In this document: one piece after another, positions 26,452 to 33,887 of the stretch
Layout of the letters: the number at the start of each line of letters is the position of its first letter
Position numbering within the stretch: the first letter of the stretch is position 1
NCBI RefSeq assembly: GCF_007859935.1
Contig: NZ_SJPO01000001.1
Coordinates: 248,001 to 312,000 of the forward strand
DNA length: 64,000 nucleotides
Direction: 5' to 3'
Origin: Posidoniimonas polymericola
GTDB taxonomy: Bacteria > Planctomycetota > Planctomycetia > Pirellulales > Lacipirellulaceae
The notes under the pieces: generated by a model
Told to the model about the DNA's origin: nothing
The model's input: the letters and a program-made list of their open reading frames with translations, nothing else
The model's database searches: none
Program-made: the position numbers and the translations under genes

Positions 26452-26643
26452 ATGACGACGCTGCTATCCGTGCTGGCCCAGGCCTCGCTGTACCGCCTGC
26501 CGTTGGCCTCGCTCCCGCTGCTGGCTCAGGAGGAGGAGACCGCCTCCTACGGCGTGGCGTTCCTGCTGCTGGTGCTCTGCCTGATTGGCGGCGTGATGGC
26601 CGCCGTGCGGGCCGACAAACGCGAGACCGACGTCAAGCGTTAG
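26452..26643 (+). CDS. Small single-span membrane protein
   Basis: A 63-residue protein: a hydrophobic N-terminus (MTTLLSVLAQASLYRLPLAS), a short acidic linker EEE, one membrane helix (YGVAFLLLVLCLIGGVMAAV) and a basic tail RADKRETDVKR. The arrangement is that of a small inner-membrane protein with its tail in the cytoplasm. An ATG at 26416 is in frame and would add 12 Pro-rich residues. Function unknown. Confidence 0.6.
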   Translation: MTTLLSVLAQASLYRLPLASLPLLAQEEETASYGVAFLLLVLCLIGGVMAAVRADKRETDVKR

Positions 26644-26697
26644 ATCGCACGCTGCCTGCCGGTGGCGTCGTGTGCGGCCGAATAACGTGTGCGGCCA

Positions 26698-26735
26698 AAT
26701 AAAAAGAGCCCCCGGCTCGCGCCGAGGGCTCTTAG
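26698..26735 (-). terminator. Intrinsic terminator of the aminotransferase gene
   Basis: On the minus strand AGAGCCCTCGGC, loop GCGA, GCCGGGGGCTCT, then TTTTTATTT. It lies 28 bp past the stop codon. Confidence 0.88.
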
Positions 26736-26762
26736 CGTATGCAGTAGTCGGCTGCGACGCGG

Positions 26763-27914
26763 CTAGGCGGCGTCGCGTTTCTGGTTGGTGCGGGCCTCGG
26801 CTGCGAACGCGGTGACCGCTTCGATCACCTCGGTCTGCTCGGCCTTGGTCAGCTCGGGGAAGACCGGCAGCGAGAGCACCTCGCGAGCGGCCTGCTCGGT
26901 GTGCGGCAGGTCGCCTTCCTTGTAGCCGAGTTCGGCGAAGCACTTCTGCAGGTGCAGCGGAACCGGGTAGTAGACCGCCGAGCCGATCTGGCGTTCCGCC
27001 AGGTACTGCTGCAGCGCGTCGCGGGCGCCGTCCTCGACACGCACCGTGTACTGGTTCCAGACGCTGCGGCGGCCCTGGGCCACGCCGGGCACGCCGAGGA
27101 CGTCGCACAGGCCGAGCTTCTTGAAGCGTTCGTTGTAGCGGAGGGCGTGCTTCTCGCGGGCCTCGGCGTACGAGTCGAGGCAGCGGAACTTCACGCCGAT
27201 CGCGGCCGCCTGGACGGTGTCGAGCCGGCTGTTGAGTCCGACCATGTGGTGGTAGTAGCGGGGCTCCTGGCCGTGGTCGCACAGCACACGCATCTTGCTG
27301 GCGAGCTCGGCGTCGTTGGTGGTGATGATGCCGCCGTCGCCCATGCCGCCAAGGTTCTTGGTGGGGTAGAAGCTGAAGCAGCCGATCGTGCCCAACGCGC
27401 CGACCCGCTGGCCCCCCTCGGTGGCGCCGATCGCCTGGGCCGCGTCCTCGATGACGTGCAGGTTGTGCTTCTTGGCGATCCGGTTGAGCGCGGTCATGTC
27501 GGCCGCCTGGCCGAACAGGTGCACCGGCATGATCGCCTTGGTGTGCGGCGTGATGCGGCGCTCGACGTCCTCGGGCGACAGGTTGTACGTGCCGGGGACG
27601 ATGTCCGCGAACACCGGCGTCGCGCCGACACGCCACACGCTGCCGGCGGTGGCGAAGAACGTGAAGCTCGGCAGGATCACCTCGTCGCCCGGGCCGATGT
27701 CAAGAGCCATCAGCGCGACCAGCAGGGCGTCGGTGCCGGAGGCGCAGCCAATGGCGTGCTCGGTCCCGCAGTAGGCCGCGATGTCCTCCTCCAGCTGCTT
27801 CACGGCGGGGCCCTTCAGGAAGGCGCCGGACTTGCAAACCTCGGTGATCGCGGCGGTGATTTCATCCATCAGAGGTTGGTTCTGACGGTTAATATCGAGC
27901 ATCGGAACGGACAT
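26763..27914 (-). CDS. DegT/DnrJ/EryC1/StrS-family aminotransferase
   Basis: A 383-residue PLP enzyme of the sugar aminotransferase type (fold type I). Landmarks: GCASGTDALLVALMA at 56-70 for phosphate binding, DEVILPSFTFFATA, VIEDAAQAIGA with Asp157 binding the pyridine nitrogen, and SFYPTKNLGGMGDGG with Lys186 as the Schiff-base lysine. Such enzymes transfer an amino group from glutamate to a keto-sugar nucleotide for surface polysaccharides or secondary metabolites. No sugar-nucleotide genes surround it, so the substrate cannot be inferred. It stands alone with its own terminator. Confidence 0.93.
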   Translation of the reverse strand: MSVPMLDINRQNQPLMDEITAAITEVCKSGAFLKGPAVKQLEEDIAAYCGTEHAIGCASGTDALLVALMALDIGPGDEVILPSFTFFATAGSVWRVGATPVFADIVPGTYNLSPEDVERRITPHTKAIMPVHLFGQAADMTALNRIAKKHNLHVIEDAAQAIGATEGGQRVGALGTIGCFSFYPTKNLGGMGDGGIITTNDAELASKMRVLCDHGQEPRYYHHMVGLNSRLDTVQAAAIGVKFRCLDSYAEAREKHALRYNERFKKLGLCDVLGVPGVAQGRRSVWNQYTVRVEDGARDALQQYLAERQIGSAVYYPVPLHLQKCFAELGYKEGDLPHTEQAAREVLSLPVFPELTKAEQTEVIEAVTAFAAEARTNQKRDAA

Positions 27915-28066
27915 CAGAGAATCCCCTTGTGGGTCGATAGGCGGTGGGCCGGAAAGCGGGGTCCGGGTTGGCAGCGACGGTGCTCCGCCATGATGGCCAG
28001 GAGATTAGGCCGAACGCCGATAACGGTCAACGCCGAACTCTGCGTAAATAACGGCCACGGCTAGTA

Positions 28067-28480
28067 TTAGTCTCGGTAAAGCTGGAACTCGCTGAGGTGG
28101 ATGTTGTCGATGTGCAGCTCCGGCAGCGAGTGTTTCAACCGCAATTGAATGCGGCGGCGCAGCATCTGGAGTTCGGGGTCCTGAAGCTCCTCGAGCGAGG
28201 CCAGCCGCGCCGCCGTGATCACCTGATCACGCACGCGGTGCGCACGCGATGCTAGCGTCCGCGAGAACTCGGCGGCGTTCTCCTCGGTCACGCTGGCGTG
28301 CACCGTGAAGATCAGCCGCAGCGTGATGTCCTCGATCGGCTGGTAGTCCTTCAGCACGAACGAGCCGAGCTCGAAGCCGACCATCGCCGGTTCCTCGGGC
28401 GGCTCCTTGTCGGCGCCGCGCGCGGCGGGCTGGGGCAGGCACAGGGCAAGGCAAACAGCTGTGGCGAATACCGGTTTCAT
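28067..28480 (-). CDS. Exported FliL-like protein
   Basis: A 137-residue protein with a signal peptide (MKPVFATAVCLALCLPQPAA). The mature domain, VGFELGSFVLKDYQPIEDIT to the C-terminal LHIDNIHLSEFQLYRD, has the layout of a FliL-type domain: a strand with FELGSFVL, a long helix (EELQDPELQMLRRRIQLRL) and a final strand. FliL sits at the flagellar stator, but no flagellar genes are near. The C-terminus aligns by eye with the next two proteins, suggesting paralogues. It starts 30 bp after the lipoprotein gene on the same strand, so the two form an operon. Confidence 0.75.
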   Translation of the reverse strand: MKPVFATAVCLALCLPQPAARGADKEPPEEPAMVGFELGSFVLKDYQPIEDITLRLIFTVHASVTEENAAEFSRTLASRAHRVRDQVITAARLASLEELQDPELQMLRRRIQLRLKHSLPELHIDNIHLSEFQLYRD

Positions 28481-28510
28481 GTCGCTACTTCGTGGGGCGG
28501 GGTGGCTTCG

Positions 28511-28999
28511 TTACAGCGGGTCGGTGATGACGTCGGTGATGACCAGCCGCCGCAGCAGGTGGCCCTCGAAGATCGGCTGGACGGCGTCGAGCGCCCGCGA
28601 GCGGAACGCGTTGAGCTGCGGGTCGAGCAGCTCGCCGATGGTCGAGTTGCGGCAGGTGGTCATCACGCGGTCGTTGAGCGTGCTCGAGTTCCTCTCCACC
28701 AGGCGCCTGGCGGAGGACGCCTCGTGCGGGTCGACCAGCGCGTCGAGGTGGAATCGGAACAGCACGGCGTTCTTGTACCGGGTGTTGGATTCGTCGTCGA
28801 CGTAGGCGACCGGCACCGGCACCTCGAAGTCGCCGATCGCCACCTCGACCAGCTCCTCGGAGATCCGGCCGACCTCCTGCTCGTCGATCGTGAAGGTGAC
28901 CTTCTCGTCCCCGCCGCAGCCGACCAGCGCAGCGAGCGCGCAGGCCAAACCCAAGTTCGGTCTGCAACGCTGGTTCGGCTTGTGCCGACGGGAACGCAC
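28511..28999 (-). CDS. FliL-like lipoprotein
   Basis: A 162-residue predicted lipoprotein: basic start, hydrophobic stretch LGLACALAALVG and lipobox cysteine in LVGC. The body (ISEELVEVAIGDFEVPVPVA to LVITDVITDPL) follows the same plan as the 28067 protein: a short strand GDFEVPVP, helix GELLDPQLNAFRSRALDA and a final strand. I choose GTG 28999 since it places a basic n-region before the lipobox; the frame continues but overlaps the leader of the divergent 29143 gene. Operon with 28067. Confidence 0.75.
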   Translation of the reverse strand: MRSRRHKPNQRCRPNLGLACALAALVGCGGDEKVTFTIDEQEVGRISEELVEVAIGDFEVPVPVAYVDDESNTRYKNAVLFRFHLDALVDPHEASSARRLVERNSSTLNDRVMTTCRNSTIGELLDPQLNAFRSRALDAVQPIFEGHLLRRLVITDVITDPL

Positions 29000-29142
29000 G
29001 GCGGGGGCTCGCTGGGGTGTGGGAAAGTCGCTCTCAAGGTTACGTCGCCGCCCGGCCGCACGACGAGCTATCCTTGGAGAGAGGGCGCCCGCCGCGGCAA
29101 GACCAGCCGACCGAGGCGCCGAACCTGCCGGATCTGACGACC

Positions 29143-29586
29143 ATGACGACCAGTTCCACAACCCGAACGGCCGTTGCCGCCGCTGCGCTGCTGCTGCCCG
29201 CCGCGGGGTGCTACGACGCCGCCGCCATGATTGAGCGCGTCCGCAACGACGCCATCCAGTCCCGCCTCGAGGAGATCGACCTCGGCGACTTCCACGTCAC
29301 GCTGCCCCGCGACGAGACCAACAGCGAGACCACCGAGGTCTTTGTCGATGTCTACGGCCGCGCCGTGCGGTACCGGCTGGCGGACATCGAAACCAAGCTC
29401 GAAGAGGAAGACTACTCCTACCGCCAGAACATGCTGCTCGCGGTCCGGAGCACCTCGAACGAAGAACTCGCCGAGCCGGGCCTCGGCACGCTCCGCAAGC
29501 GGCTGTTCGAGGTCGTCAACACCACACTGGCGGACACGCCGGTCGAACAGGTCGGGATCGAGTACATCCGCCTGGTGCGTCACTAG
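29143..29586 (+). CDS. FliL-like lipoprotein, divergent paralogue
   Basis: A 147-residue predicted lipoprotein: TTSSTTRTAVAAAALLLPAA and Cys in AAGC. The body IDLGDFHVTLPRDETNSETT, then SNEELAEPGLGTLRKRLFEV and final strand VEQVGIEYIRLVRH, has the same plan as the two genes across the divergent gap. The start at the ATG 29143 gives the signal peptide. The three genes together look like a duplicated family facing a shared 143-bp control region. Confidence 0.78.
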   Translation: MTTSSTTRTAVAAAALLLPAAGCYDAAAMIERVRNDAIQSRLEEIDLGDFHVTLPRDETNSETTEVFVDVYGRAVRYRLADIETKLEEEDYSYRQNMLLAVRSTSNEELAEPGLGTLRKRLFEVVNTTLADTPVEQVGIEYIRLVRH

Positions 29587-29714
29587 CACGCCGCGACCGC
29601 TCGTCTGACACCGCACGTGCCCGACCCTGTCGGCCGTTGGCCCAGGGCGTGTTTGAATCGACCGGCCGGGCCGCCTATCCTAGAGGGCTCCCCCGCCACC
29701 CCGCCGAGCCGACT

Positions 29715-30866
29715 GTGCCCGCTTCCGATGACCGCTTCCAGCAGCTTGCCCTGCACGCCGACGACGCAACCGAGATGCTCGAGCGGCTCGCCGAACGCTG
29801 CCTCGCAGAGCGGGACTGGGGCACGCTGTTCGAGGCCCGGCTGATGCAGGCCCGGCGCCGGCTCGGGCTGCCGATCGACTGCCGGCTGCTCTCCGACCAG
29901 TCGGCCGAGGTCCGTGACCAGCTCGAGCAGGCGTACCACGCCGCGTGCGTCGAGGCGGCCGACGGGATGATCGCCGCCGACCGCTTAGTCGACGCCTGGC
30001 CGTACCTCCGCGCGGCGGGCGAGCAGCAGCGGATGGCCGACGCGCTGGCCGCCGTGCGCCCCACCGACCAGACCGCCGAAGAGCTCATCCAGCTCGCCCT
30101 GCACGAAGGGGTGAACCCGGCCGTCGGCTTCCGCTGGCTGCTAGACCACTACGGTACGTGCAACGCGGTCACGACGCTCGACGGCCTGGCCGGCTACTTC
30201 GAGCCGGACGAGCTGCGGCCCTGTGCCGAGATCCTCGTGGGCTGGATGCACCGCGAGCTGACCGAGAGCGTCGCGGCCCACATCGAACGGGAGGAGGGCC
30301 AGCGGCCGGTTGGCAAGTTCACCGATTGGCTGCCGACGCGGCCCTGGTTGTTCGAGCACGAGCTGTCGCACGTCGACGCGTCGCACCTCGGTTCGACCGT
30401 GCGGCTGAGCCGGCTGCTCACCGAACCGGCGATCGTCCGCCTAGCACTCGATCTCGCCGAGTACGGGGCCCGGCTGCACGAGTCGCAGCGGTTCCCCCAG
30501 CCCCCACCGTTCGAGGACGTGTACACCGCGCACGCGCTCTGGCTGCACGCGGCGCTGGGCGAGCAGGCCGACCAGGCGGCCGCGTACTTCCGCGGGCAGG
30601 TCGACTCCCACCCCGACGAGTACAGCCGCCCGGCGTGCGTCGAAGCGTACGTCGACCTGCTGAGCCGGATCGGCCGCGAGTCCCAGGCGCTCGGCGAGCT
30701 GGACGAGCTTGTCGCGGCCGACGAGCCGCTGCCCTCGGGCGTGCCGACGCCGCTCGAGCTGGCGCGGGCCTCGGGCGACTGGCCGGCCTACGACCGCTTG
30801 GTGCAGAGCCGCGGCGACGCCGTGGGGTACGCGGCGGGGCTGATTGCCCGCCGCGAGGCGCCTTAG
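29715..30866 (+). CDS. Large cytoplasmic helical protein, function unknown
   Basis: A 383-residue protein made of helix pairs (LQQLALHADDATEMLERLAE-like start, GFRWLLDHYGTCNAVTTLDG, YTAHALWLHAALGEQADQAA), which suggests a TPR-like or alpha-alpha solenoid. There is no signal peptide, membrane helix or catalytic motif. I start at GTG 29715 because the 26 upstream codons are not protein-like. Start is uncertain. It follows the FliL-like gene by 128 bp on the same strand and may share a function with it. Confidence 0.72.
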   Translation: MPASDDRFQQLALHADDATEMLERLAERCLAERDWGTLFEARLMQARRRLGLPIDCRLLSDQSAEVRDQLEQAYHAACVEAADGMIAADRLVDAWPYLRAAGEQQRMADALAAVRPTDQTAEELIQLALHEGVNPAVGFRWLLDHYGTCNAVTTLDGLAGYFEPDELRPCAEILVGWMHRELTESVAAHIEREEGQRPVGKFTDWLPTRPWLFEHELSHVDASHLGSTVRLSRLLTEPAIVRLALDLAEYGARLHESQRFPQPPPFEDVYTAHALWLHAALGEQADQAAAYFRGQVDSHPDEYSRPACVEAYVDLLSRIGRESQALGELDELVAADEPLPSGVPTPLELARASGDWPAYDRLVQSRGDAVGYAAGLIARREAP

Positions 30867-30884
30867 AGATCGCCGTGAGGCGCC

Positions 30885-32537
30885 CTAGCGATCGCCGCGT
30901 GGCGGCCTGCCGTTTGCCTCGTCAGGTCGGGGACCGCCGTTCCGCATGCCATAGCGTTGAGGATCATTGCGTTGCGGACCATCACGTTGAGGGCCATCAC
31001 GGGGAGGGCCATCACGGGGAGGACCGCCGCGGTCCATCCGGTCGCCCAGCATCCGGTCACCCAGCATCCGGGCCATGTCCTCAAGCGTCCGCGGATCGAC
31101 CCCGCCCAGCTCACGCTCGACGTACAACCGGCGGAGCCGCTCGTCCATCTGATCGCGTGGCAACGCCAACAGCTCCATCCGCTCGTTGTCGGTCAGCGAC
31201 TCGCTGGCGAAGAAGTCCTCCATGCTGCCGGGGTTAATCTCCGCGGTCGCGAGCTCGAGCAGCCACTGCCGGATCTTGCCGGCGCGGCGTTCGGGCGAGT
31301 CGTCCGCCAAGCCCTCTTGCACCGGCTCGCTCAGGCCCGCGGTGAGCTCCCCGTCAATAATCTCCCACACCCGGCGGGCCTCGGCGCGGTGCTCTTGGGG
31401 GATGCCAGGCCAGGGGCGGTTGCTGCCGCGCCCTGGGTTGAACGCTACCTGGGGGACCAAAGCCACCAGCAGCGAAGGCTGCGAGGCCATGACCTGATCG
31501 AAGCGTTCGCTCCACTTCCGGATCCAGCCGACAGGGGAGTCGTTGCCGGCGCGCTTCTCCCAGTCGTCGAGTCGCTGGTCGCGTGACCGTTGGAGGTCCT
31601 TGAGGAGTTGCCGCAGCTCCGGCCGCTCCGCCACCTCGGCGACGGCCGCGCGGAGCGTCCGCTCGTCCTCGGCGGTCAGGTCCCGCCGCGAGCGGTTCAC
31701 CTCCTGCCGCCGCAGTTCGACAATCCGGTCGACCCGCTTGGCCGGGTCGTCGAGCTGACGCAGCTCGAGCCGCGTGTTGGGCGTCTGCCGCGACGCCCAA
31801 TCGGCGTACGCCATCGCGACGCGGTGCAAACGATCGGGGGGCAGCTCGGCGGCGGCGTAGGTCTGGTAGCGCTCGCGGAGCTGGGCCTGCTTGCTCTGGG
31901 ACATCGCGAGGAACTGCCGCTCGGCGGTCTGCAGGCGGTCCTGCGCGACGCCGGTCAGGGCGGCGACCCGCGCGCGGCGCTCGGGCGAGGTCTCGTTTGC
32001 CATCTCGGTCCAGGCGTCGGCCGACTGCTCGACCTCGTCGCCCGCGTGGCGGTCGACCAGGCTCGGCTGGCGGGCGGCCAGCAGCGTCAGGAACTCGGCG
32101 TCGGCGTTCTGCGTCAGCGGTTCGATGCCCCACAGCACGGGCAGGTCGTGGGCGAGCTGCCGATCCGGCGCGGTCACGACGCCACGCATCACGAAGAACC
32201 CGGCGACCACCGCCGCGGCGGCGAGGGCCGTCGCGCCCCACTTGCGGCGGCGCTTGACCACCGGCATGGCGGCGGTGAGCTCGGCCACCTCACGTTCTGC
32301 TTCGACCGCGACCATCTCGATCGTTGTGCGGGAAAAGTTCTCGCTTGGGGTCTCCTGCGGCAGGTCGTCTAGCGCGTTCCACGTCTTCTCGAGCGACTGC
32401 ATCTCGCGCCGCAGCTCGGCGTCCTCGCCGATGCGACGCTCGACCTCCCGCGCCTCCTCGGCCGACAGCTCGCCGTCGAGGTACGCGACCAGCAGCTCGC
32501 GGGTCGGGTCGTCGGTTTCTGGGGAAGGAGTGGACAA
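30885..32537 (-). CDS. Long membrane-anchored anti-sigma factor with a repetitive tail
   Basis: A 550-residue protein. The N-terminus (TRELLVAYLDGELSAEEARE, then VERRIGEDAELRREMQSLEK) is the classic anti-sigma helical motif; the zinc ligands of zf-HC2 proteins are absent. One membrane helix lies at about 98-120 (KWGATALAAAAVVAGFFVM). The following 360 residues form a helical periplasmic domain. The last 65 residues are low-complexity with repeated MLGDRM and RDGP units, encoded by tandem repeats in the DNA near 30950-31070. It is the second gene after an ECF sigma factor on the same strand and should hold that factor at the membrane. Confidence 0.8.
   Translation of the reverse strand: MSTPSPETDDPTRELLVAYLDGELSAEEAREVERRIGEDAELRREMQSLEKTWNALDDLPQETPSENFSRTTIEMVAVEAEREVAELTAAMPVVKRRRKWGATALAAAAVVAGFFVMRGVVTAPDRQLAHDLPVLWGIEPLTQNADAEFLTLLAARQPSLVDRHAGDEVEQSADAWTEMANETSPERRARVAALTGVAQDRLQTAERQFLAMSQSKQAQLRERYQTYAAAELPPDRLHRVAMAYADWASRQTPNTRLELRQLDDPAKRVDRIVELRRQEVNRSRRDLTAEDERTLRAAVAEVAERPELRQLLKDLQRSRDQRLDDWEKRAGNDSPVGWIRKWSERFDQVMASQPSLLVALVPQVAFNPGRGSNRPWPGIPQEHRAEARRVWEIIDGELTAGLSEPVQEGLADDSPERRAGKIRQWLLELATAEINPGSMEDFFASESLTDNERMELLALPRDQMDERLRRLYVERELGGVDPRTLEDMARMLGDRMLGDRMDRGGPPRDGPPRDGPQRDGPQRNDPQRYGMRNGGPRPDEANGRPPRGDR
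30950..31070. repeat. Tandem repeats inside the anti-sigma gene
   Basis: Units of about 15 bp related to GGGAGGGCCATCACG, in frame, code for repeated RDGP-type tetrapeptides, with a longer MLGDRM duplication next to them. Number of copies likely varies between strains. Confidence 0.7.
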
Positions 32538-32610
32538 GTGCGTGGTGGTAGGTGGTTCGTGTTCGCGTTAAGAGTCTGTTTCTATCAACCGTCGCGGCTC
32601 CGCCGCGCGT

Positions 32611-33246
32611 CTAACTATCGACTTTCTGTCCGTGGTCCATGTACGGGGTGAGCGCCTCGCGGAGTTTGCCCCGCGCCCGCGCGAGCAGCGACTTGATCGC
32701 CTGCGGCGTCATCTCCATGATCTGGCCGATCTCCTCGTAGCTCAGGTGTTCGAACTTGGCGAGCAGCACGGCCAGGCGTTGCCGCTCGTTGAGGGTCTCG
32801 ATGGCGGCCAGCACCGCCTCTTGCATCTCGGACTTGTCGAGCTGCCGGGTCGGCATCAGGGCGCTGGCCGCCGTGGCCGAGGCCGCGATCGGGTTGAAGC
32901 TGCTCTCGTCCGGCGCCGCCGTGACATTGACCTCCTTGCGGCGGGACAGCGTCCGCAGCGCGTTCGAGGCGACATTGTTGGCGATCGTGAACAACCAGGT
33001 GGAAAACTTCGAGCCCGGCACGTACCGCTTGCGGGCCCGGTAGACCCGCAGGAACACGTCCTGGGCCAGGTCCTCGGCCATGTCCCGTCGGCTGGTCAGG
33101 TGCACCATCAGCGACACCAGTCGGTTTTGGTACCGCTGCACCAACTCCTCAAACGCGGCCGCGTCGTCGTCGCGCACGCGCAGCATCAAACGCACGTCCG
33201 GGTCGGAGTGCGTGTAGCGCTGGATCGTGCTGTCGCTGATCGACAA
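32611..33246 (-). CDS. ECF-type RNA polymerase sigma factor (RpoE-like)
   Basis: A 211-residue sigma factor. Region 2 spans about 24-95 (FEELVQRYQNRLVSLMVHL, DMAEDLAQDVFLRVYRARK and FSTWLFTIANNVASNALR), region 4 about 140-200 (LNERQRLAVLLAKFEHLSYE, EIGQIMEMTPQAIKSLLARA). This is a close fit to the RpoE-like ECF groups. There is no ATG at the family N-terminus; I choose TTG 33246 because GGAG lies 6 nt upstream and the conserved DSDPDVRLM-like lead-in is kept. A farther TTG at 33279 is possible. It begins an operon with the long anti-sigma gene. Confidence 0.92.
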   Translation of the reverse strand: MSISDSTIQRYTHSDPDVRLMLRVRDDDAAAFEELVQRYQNRLVSLMVHLTSRRDMAEDLAQDVFLRVYRARKRYVPGSKFSTWLFTIANNVASNALRTLSRRKEVNVTAAPDESSFNPIAASATAASALMPTRQLDKSEMQEAVLAAIETLNERQRLAVLLAKFEHLSYEEIGQIMEMTPQAIKSLLARARGKLREALTPYMDHGQKVDS

Positions 33247-33377
33247 TGGGTGCTCCGGCGTGTGGTGGCCCGACAGCAACGGGCACGGCGTGCCGGGCGG
33301 CGGGGAGGGGGCTGCAGCCTATTTTAAGCGCCGCCCCGACCGCCAACCAGCTTGCCTGGCCCCGTTTGCAGGCCTGA

Positions 33378-33410
33378 GAAAATAAACCCCGCGAGACGCC
33401 GCGGGTTCTT
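33378..33410 (-). terminator. Intrinsic terminator of the 33490 gene
   Basis: On the minus strand AACCCGCG, loop GCGTCT, CGCGGGGTTT, then ATTTT. It lies about 80 bp past the stop codon. Confidence 0.7.
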
Positions 33411-33489
33411 CCGGCTGTGCCCCCAAAAAGACCGCTCGGCGTGGGCTAGCGATGCCGCCGCGAGTCCGCCACGCGGGCCCTGGGGCCGG

Positions 33490-33774
33490 CTACTGGGCGT
33501 CTGAGAACCGCCGCCGGTAGAGCCACCGCTCCCACCAGTGGGCGTGACGCAGGTTCGGGTCTTCCGCCGCCACGGTGTGCTGCTTGCCCCGGCGGGTCGA
33601 CAATTGGACCTGGCCGTCCTCCAGCCGCTCCTGGACCACCCAGAACTTGTCGACGACGTACGAGTAGGTCTCGCCGCGGGGGGCCGCGGAGACCTCCTTC
33701 GCTCGGGGGCCCGGCGAGGTGCTGTGTTTCTGCTTGCGGTAGACCACCCAATCTCCAGGCACAAATGGCTTCAC
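33490..33774 (-). CDS. Small conserved-type protein, function unknown
   Basis: A 94-residue basic protein: FVPGDWVVYRKQKHSTSPGP opens it, then SYVVDKFWVVQERLEDGQVQ and HAHWWERWLYRRRF. The GDWVVYRK start and strand pattern suggest a small SH3-like barrel, but I know no family. The start is a GTG at 33774 with GAGG 6 nt before it. No membrane segment. It is followed by a good terminator, so it is transcribed alone. Confidence 0.75.
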   Translation of the reverse strand: MKPFVPGDWVVYRKQKHSTSPGPRAKEVSAAPRGETYSYVVDKFWVVQERLEDGQVQLSTRRGKQHTVAAEDPNLRHAHWWERWLYRRRFSDAQ

Positions 33775-33842
33775 AGCATCCTCGTCACGGAATGGGCACG
33801 GGTTACCACGGCAGGGGAGGGCCCGATATACTCTTGCCCAGG

Positions 33843-33868
33843 TTAACGCCTTAACGAAATCTTAACAA
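33843..33868 (+). promoter_or_regulatory. Pho-box-like direct repeat
   Basis: TTAAC occurs at 33843, 33851 and 33862. The last two form an 11-bp direct repeat, CTTAACGAAAT-CTTAACAAT, with the period and A/T spacer of known PhoB boxes (CTGTCATAAATCTGTCA type). It ends 20 bp before the start codon of a phosphate transporter, so control by phosphate starvation is likely. Confidence 0.5.
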
Positions 33869-33887
33869 TGCTAGTGGACGCGGACCG

